Shown here in pieces: positions 32,668 to 37,299 of a stretch of DNA of 37,299 bases. This DNA comes from Pseudolactococcus raffinolactis NBRC 100932 (GTDB lineage: Bacteria > Bacillota > Bacilli > Lactobacillales > Streptococcaceae): assembly GCF_001591765.1 (NCBI RefSeq), contig NZ_BCVN01000019.1:1-37299 (forward strand). Direction: 5' to 3'. Each line of letters opens with the position of its first letter. Position 1 is the stretch's first letter. Under the pieces are notes generated by a model, which had not been told where the DNA came from, made no database searches, and saw only the letters and a program-made list of their open reading frames with translations. The translations under genes and the position numbers were made by a program.

Positions 32668-35600
32668 ATGAAAAAACTACTAGTTGCTAACCGTGGCGAA
32701 ATTGCTATCCGTGTCTTCCGTGCTTGTAACGAGTTGGGTATCTCAACCGTAGCGATTTATGCGAAAGAAGATGAGTATTCTGTTCACCGCTTTAAAGCAG
32801 ATGAAGCATACCAAGTTGGTGCTGGCAAGAAACCGATTGATGCATACCTTGATATTGATGATATCGTGCGTATTGCACTTGAATCTGGTGCTGAAGCTGT
32901 TCACCCAGGTTATGGTTTGTTATCAGAAAACATTGACTTTGCGCGTAAGGTTGAAGCAGCTGGTTTGATTTTTGTTGGACCAACTTTGCATCATCTTGAT
33001 ATTTTCGGGGATAAAATTAAGGCTAAAGAGGCCTCTATTGCAGCTGGTGTCGGGTCTATTCCAGGGACAGAAGGTCCTGTTGACTTGGAAGGTGCCCTTG
33101 AATTTGGTCGTACTTTTGGTTACCCTGTCATGATCAAAGCTGCCCTTGGTGGTGGTGGTCGAGGCATGCGTGTTGCCCATAATGAAGACGAAGCGCGTGA
33201 TGGCTATGCGCGTGCCGCATCAGAAGCCAAATCAGCTTTTGGTTCAGATGAAATTTACGTCGAAAAATACATCACCAACCCGAAACATATCGAAGTTCAA
33301 ATCCTCGGCGATTCCCATGGCAATGTGGTGCATTTATATGAGCGTGACTGTTCTGTTCAACGTCGGAATCAAAAGGTTATCGAAGTTGCACCTAGTGTAG
33401 GGATGCCTGATGAGTTACGTCAACGCATTTGTGATGCTGCAGTCAAACTCTGCAAACATGTCGGATATGTCAATGCCGGAACTGTTGAGTTTTTAGTCAA
33501 AGACAATGAATTCTATTTCATCGAAGTCAATCCACGTGTTCAAGTTGAGCATACTATTACAGAAGTTGTGACAGGCATTGATATTGTCCAAGCTCAGATT
33601 TTAATCGCTGAGGGTGCTGACCTTCACAAAGATGTCAAGATCCCTGAACAGGATAAAATTCCATTGCTCGGTTCTGCCATCCAATGTCGAATCACAACTG
33701 AAGACCCTGAAAATAATTTCCTACCTGACACAGGTAAAATTGATACTTATCGTTCACCAGGTGGTTTTGGCGTCCGTCTTGATGTCGGAAATGCCTACTC
33801 TGGTTATGAAGTAACCCCTTACTTTGACAGCTTACTCGTTAAGGTTATTACAAATGCGACTGATTTTAAGGAAGCCATTCGTAAGATGGATCGTTGTCTA
33901 CGTGAATTCCGGATTCGTGGTGTTAAAACTAATATTCCGTTCTTGAGAAATGTCCTCAATCACCCAGAATTTATTTCGGGAGATGCCAAGACAACCTTTA
34001 TTGACAGTACACCAGAACTCTTTGATTTACCGCGTTTACGAGATCGTGGCAATAAAACGATGAAATATATCGCTAATATCACTGTCAACGGCTTCCCAGG
34101 CATTAATCAAACATCTAAACCTTATTTTGATGAAACACGCTACCCTAAAGTGAAGAAAATTGAAACGCTAACGACTAAGAATATTCTGGATGCGCAAGGC
34201 GCAGATGCAGTTGTGGATTATGTCAAGTCTCGCAAGGAAGTGCTGTTGACGGATACGACTTTCCGCGATGCCCATCAAAGTCTTCTGGCAACACGCGTGC
34301 GCTTACAAGATATGAAACAAGTCGCATCAGCAGTGGACCAAGGCTTACCAAATCTGTTTTCTGCTGAGATGTGGGGTGGGGCAACCTTTGACGTGGCTTA
34401 TCGTTTTCTGAACGAAAGTCCTTGGTATCGCTTGCGTGAACTCCGAAAATTAATGCCTAATACCATGTTCCAAATGCTCTTTCGTGGGTCGAATGCGGTT
34501 GGTTATCAAAACTATCCGGATAATGTCATCCAAGAATTTATCAAGATTGCAGCTCAAGAAGGCATGGATGTATTCCGCGTCTTTGATTCACTCAACTGGC
34601 TGCCACAGATGGAGCAATCGATTCAGGCTGTGCGTGATACAGGGAAGATCGTTGAAGCAACCATGTGTTATACGGGTGATATTTTAGACAATGATCGTCA
34701 AAAATATAATATCAAATATTATAAAGATCTGGCTAAAGAACTTGAAGCAACGGGTGCGCACATCCTAGCCATTAAAGATATGGCAGGGATTTTGAAACCA
34801 CAAGCGGCTTATCGTTTGATTTCAGAGTTGAAAGAGACGGTTGATATTCCACTCCACCTGCATACCCATGATACTTCTGGTAATGGCATTATTACCTGTT
34901 CTGCGGCGGTAACGGCAGGTGTTGATATCGTTGATGTGGCAACGGCAGCTATGTCATCAGGAACTAGTCAACCAAGTATGTCATCGCTTTATTATGCTTT
35001 AGAAAATGGCAACCGAGCGCCTGAATTAGATATTGATAATGCGTCACAAATCAACCATTACTGGGAAGATGTTCGTAAATTCTATGCCCCGTTTGAAAAA
35101 GGATTGACAAGCCCGCAAACGGAAGTTTACTCGCATGAAATGCCCGGAGGTCAATATACTAACCTACAATCACAGGCAACTGCTGTTGGCTTGGGCTTGC
35201 GCTTTGATGAAGTGAAAGCCATGTATCACACGGTTAATATGATGTTCGGTGATATCATCAAGGTGACACCATCTTCAAAAGTTGTCGGCGATATGGCACT
35301 TTTCATGGTGCAAAATGACCTGACGGAAGAAGATATCTATGAAAAAGGGGACACGCTTAGCTTCCCTGAGTCTGTGATTAGCTTCTTTGCAGGTGATTTA
35401 GGTCAACCAGTTGGTGGTTTCCCAGAGAAATTACAAAAAATTATTCTCAAAGACAAACCTTTTATCACAGACCGTCCTGGTTTGCACGCAGCACCTGTTA
35501 ATTTTGATGATGTGGTTGCTGAGTTGACTGAGAAGTTAGGCTATAAACCAGGTCAACACGAAGTCTTGAGTTATATCCTTTATCCGCAAGTCTTTCTTGA

Positions 35601-36081
35601 TTACCAAAAAATGCAAAATGAGTTTGGTAGTGTCACATTGCTTGATACACCGACTTTCTTTAATGGTATGCGTGTGGGTGAGAAGATTTCTGTTGAAATT
35701 GAAAAAGGTAAAGTCTTGCTGATCCACTTGGATAGCATCTCTGAGCCGGATAGCGAAGGTAATAGAACACTCTTCTTTAACCTGAATGGACAACGCCGTG
35801 AGGTGATTGTTAAGGATACGTCAATAAAAACGACGACTATTGTTAAAGAAAAAGCAGAGCCTTCTAATCCGCATCATGTCGGTGCAACCATGCCTGGTTC
35901 AGTCGTGACTATTCTTGTTAAACCTGATGAGAAAGTTGTCAAAGGACAACCGCTCATGGTGACAGAAGCGATGAAGATGGAGACAACCATTGAGGCGCCA
36001 TTTGATGGTGAGATTAAGAGAATCTATGTAAAGGCAGCAGAAGCGATTGCCACCCAAGATTTATTGATCGAGATGAAATAA
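32668..36081 (+). CDS. pyc: Pyruvate carboxylase
   Basis: Biotin enzyme carboxylating pyruvate to oxaloacetate, which feeds aspartate synthesis. The biotin carboxylase domain (about 1-450) starts KKLLVANRGEIAIR and contains ALGGGGRGMR and EVNPRVQVEHT. The carboxyltransferase domain (about 525-800) has TDTTFRDAHQSL and HLHTHDTSG. A linker/allosteric region leads to the biotinyl domain with Lys1103 in VTEAMKMET. The length of 1137 equals that recalled for L. lactis. GAAAGG precedes the ATG. The terminator behind it is strong. Confidence 0.97.
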   Translation: MKKLLVANRGEIAIRVFRACNELGISTVAIYAKEDEYSVHRFKADEAYQVGAGKKPIDAYLDIDDIVRIALESGAEAVHPGYGLLSENIDFARKVEAAGLIFVGPTLHHLDIFGDKIKAKEASIAAGVGSIPGTEGPVDLEGALEFGRTFGYPVMIKAALGGGGRGMRVAHNEDEARDGYARAASEAKSAFGSDEIYVEKYITNPKHIEVQILGDSHGNVVHLYERDCSVQRRNQKVIEVAPSVGMPDELRQRICDAAVKLCKHVGYVNAGTVEFLVKDNEFYFIEVNPRVQVEHTITEVVTGIDIVQAQILIAEGADLHKDVKIPEQDKIPLLGSAIQCRITTEDPENNFLPDTGKIDTYRSPGGFGVRLDVGNAYSGYEVTPYFDSLLVKVITNATDFKEAIRKMDRCLREFRIRGVKTNIPFLRNVLNHPEFISGDAKTTFIDSTPELFDLPRLRDRGNKTMKYIANITVNGFPGINQTSKPYFDETRYPKVKKIETLTTKNILDAQGADAVVDYVKSRKEVLLTDTTFRDAHQSLLATRVRLQDMKQVASAVDQGLPNLFSAEMWGGATFDVAYRFLNESPWYRLRELRKLMPNTMFQMLFRGSNAVGYQNYPDNVIQEFIKIAAQEGMDVFRVFDSLNWLPQMEQSIQAVRDTGKIVEATMCYTGDILDNDRQKYNIKYYKDLAKELEATGAHILAIKDMAGILKPQAAYRLISELKETVDIPLHLHTHDTSGNGIITCSAAVTAGVDIVDVATAAMSSGTSQPSMSSLYYALENGNRAPELDIDNASQINHYWEDVRKFYAPFEKGLTSPQTEVYSHEMPGGQYTNLQSQATAVGLGLRFDEVKAMYHTVNMMFGDIIKVTPSSKVVGDMALFMVQNDLTEEDIYEKGDTLSFPESVISFFAGDLGQPVGGFPEKLQKIILKDKPFITDRPGLHAAPVNFDDVVAELTEKLGYKPGQHEVLSYILYPQVFLDYQKMQNEFGSVTLLDTPTFFNGMRVGEKISVEIEKGKVLLIHLDSISEPDSEGNRTLFFNLNGQRREVIVKDTSIKTTTIVKEKAEPSNPHHVGATMPGSVVTILVKPDEKVVKGQPLMVTEAMKMETTIEAPFDGEIKRIYVKAAEAIATQDLLIEMK

Positions 36082-36092
36082 CAATAAGCGCT

Positions 36093-36135
36093 AAAAACTT
36101 ACGAGTCCGAGCTTTAAGGGAACGTAAGTTTTTTT
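36093..36135 (+). terminator. Intrinsic terminator after pyc
   Basis: AAAAACTTACG (36093-36103) pairs with CGTAAGTTTTT (36123-36133), followed by T. Confidence 0.85.
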
Positions 36136-36243
36136 GCTTAAGGAAATATAATGTAAATTTATCTGCAATTTTCAGTAAAAAAGTGGTAAAAATTGAAGAA
36201 AATAAAATAAATCCACGAAAAACTAGAATAATCCTTCACAAAG

Positions 36244-36252
36244 TGGTATAAT
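36244..36252 (+). promoter_or_regulatory. Extended -10 of fba
   Basis: TGG-TATAAT at 36244-36252. AAGTGGTA precedes and overlaps it and recurs at about 36181-36188; a similar AGTGGTAATAT forms the eno -10. Confidence 0.6.
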
Positions 36253-36287
36253 TAACTCGTTAAATAAATTTTGGAGGAACTTAAGAA

Positions 36288-37169
36288 ATGGCAATCGTTT
36301 CAGCAGAAAAATTCGTTGCAGCAGCTCGTGAAAACGGCTACGCAATCGGTGGATTCAATACAAACAACTTGGAGTGGACGCAAGCTATCTTGCGTGCAGC
36401 TCAAGCTAAACAAGCTCCAGTACTTATCCAAACGTCTATGGGCGCTGGTAAATACATGGGTGGCTACAAAACAGCTAAATACATCATTGAAAACCTTGTA
36501 GAATCAATGAACATCACTGTACCAGTTGCAATTCACCTTGACCACGGTCACTATGAAGATGCTAAAGAAGTTATCGAAGTTGGTTACACATCTTTGATGT
36601 TTGATGGTTCACATCTTCCAATCGCTGAAAACCTTGAAAAAACTAAAGAAATCGTTGAGCTTGCTCACGCTAAAGGTATCTCAGTCGAAGCTGAAGTTGG
36701 TACTATCGGTGGTGAAGAAGATGGTATCGTCGGTTCTGGTGAACTAGCACCAATCGAAGATGCAGTTGAAATGGTTAAAACAGGGATTGACTTCCTTGCG
36801 GCTGGTATCGGTAACATCCATGGTCCTTACCCAGCTAACTGGACTGGTCTTGACTTGGATCACCTTAAAAAATTAACTGACGCTGTTCCTGGTTTCCCAA
36901 TCGTACTTCACGGTGGTTCTGGTATCCCTGATGACCAAATCCGTACAGCAATCGAAATGGGTGTTGCCAAAGTTAACGTTAACACTGAATCACAACAAGC
37001 TTTTGCAGCAGCAACTCGTCAATTTGCACGTGACTACGATGCTAACGAAGCTGACTACGAAGCTAAAAAATTGTTTGACCCACGTAAATTCCTTAAACCA
37101 GGTATTGACGCAGTTCAAGCAGCAGTTGAAGAACGTATCGACGTTTTCGGTTCTGCAAATAAGGCCTAA
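36288..37169 (+). CDS. fba: Class II fructose-1,6-bisphosphate aldolase
   Basis: Zinc-dependent aldolase splitting fructose-1,6-bisphosphate in glycolysis. Visible landmarks are VAIHLDHGHYEDA with the catalytic Asp and zinc His, SLMFDGSHLPI, SVEAEVGTIGGEEDG, GNIHGPYPANWTG and VLHGGSGIPDDQI. The length of 293 fits the short class IIA form of Lactobacillales. TTGGAGG precedes the ATG. Codon use is of the highly expressed type, as in eno and pflB. It has its own promoter and terminator. Confidence 0.97.
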   Translation: MAIVSAEKFVAAARENGYAIGGFNTNNLEWTQAILRAAQAKQAPVLIQTSMGAGKYMGGYKTAKYIIENLVESMNITVPVAIHLDHGHYEDAKEVIEVGYTSLMFDGSHLPIAENLEKTKEIVELAHAKGISVEAEVGTIGGEEDGIVGSGELAPIEDAVEMVKTGIDFLAAGIGNIHGPYPANWTGLDLDHLKKLTDAVPGFPIVLHGGSGIPDDQIRTAIEMGVAKVNVNTESQQAFAAATRQFARDYDANEADYEAKKLFDPRKFLKPGIDAVQAAVEERIDVFGSANKA

Positions 37170-37241
37170 GCCTTATTCTGCGAAGTAATCTTTGATTGTG
37201 AGCAAACAAAGCTTAATTAAGTTTTAAAACATGAATAAATC

Positions 37242-37272
37242 AACGTTTGTCAGTGATGGCAGACGTTTTTTT
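37242..37272 (+). terminator. Intrinsic terminator after fba
   Basis: AACGTTTGTC (37242-37251) pairs with GGCAGACGTT (37258-37267) with two GU pairs, then a T-run. Confidence 0.8.
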
Positions 37273-37299
37273 GATGAGGAATTGAGATTATACATCAAA

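Overview
The window reads as chromosomal DNA of a low-GC lactic acid bacterium of the Streptococcaceae, most like Lactococcus. The support is a HdiR-type self-cleaving repressor beside a UmuC-like polymerase, the ftsW-pyc pair with a 1137-residue pyruvate carboxylase, a lactococcal-type GadB, ctsR-clpC, a DUF1827 gene, and a streptococcal miaA-hflX-...-rnz-SDR-recJ-apt gene order. These assignments come from reading motifs and recalled gene order; no database search was run.

Layout. 1-1750: the end of an AT-rich integrated element (excisionase-like gene, tyrosine integrase, short repeats) abutting miaA. 1764-5469: an overlapping operon miaA-hflX-unknown-SPFH, closed by a terminator. 5602-5673: tRNA-Arg(CCG). 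5768-10173: tightly packed rnz-SDR-recJ-apt. 10174-10516: a non-coding gap with a compositionally distinct, hairpin-rich block. 10517-13452: rpoE (delta), mltG and greA; greA is preceded by an unusual long hairpin. 13541-16684, minus strand: a five-gene DNA-damage cassette, hdiR / umuC-like / YolD-like small gene / YbgA-like DUF1722 / pyrimidine-dimer-glycosylase-like gene, with a clear promoter-operator in front. 17074-19987: ctsR-clpC behind a CtsR box. 20078-22185: hpf and eno. 22285-24347: a VanZ/RDD membrane protein and corA. 24548-28461: pflB and gadB. 28520-30985: DUF1827 gene (minus) divergent from coaE, then a PmrA-like MFS exporter and rpmG. 31099-36081: ftsW behind a structured leader, then pyc. 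36288-37169: fba.

Functional themes. Central carbon metabolism (eno, pflB, pyc, fba) sits among stress and growth-control genes (ctsR-clpC, hpf, gadB, delta factor). Most transcription units are delimited by good intrinsic terminators, and many promoters have an extended -10 (TGN-TATAAT). coaE and corA place that element exactly six bases before the ATG, which predicts leaderless mRNAs. The minus-strand cassette is the most system-like feature: one repressor appears to control a translesion polymerase, its small YolD-type partner and two further genes linked to UV damage.

Several start codons were moved from the longest open frame because a Shine-Dalgarno sequence decides otherwise (integrase, rpoE, the dimer-glycosylase-like gene, ctsR, hpf, VanZ/RDD). 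The MFS exporter appears to lack a conventional start at its best ribosome binding site.
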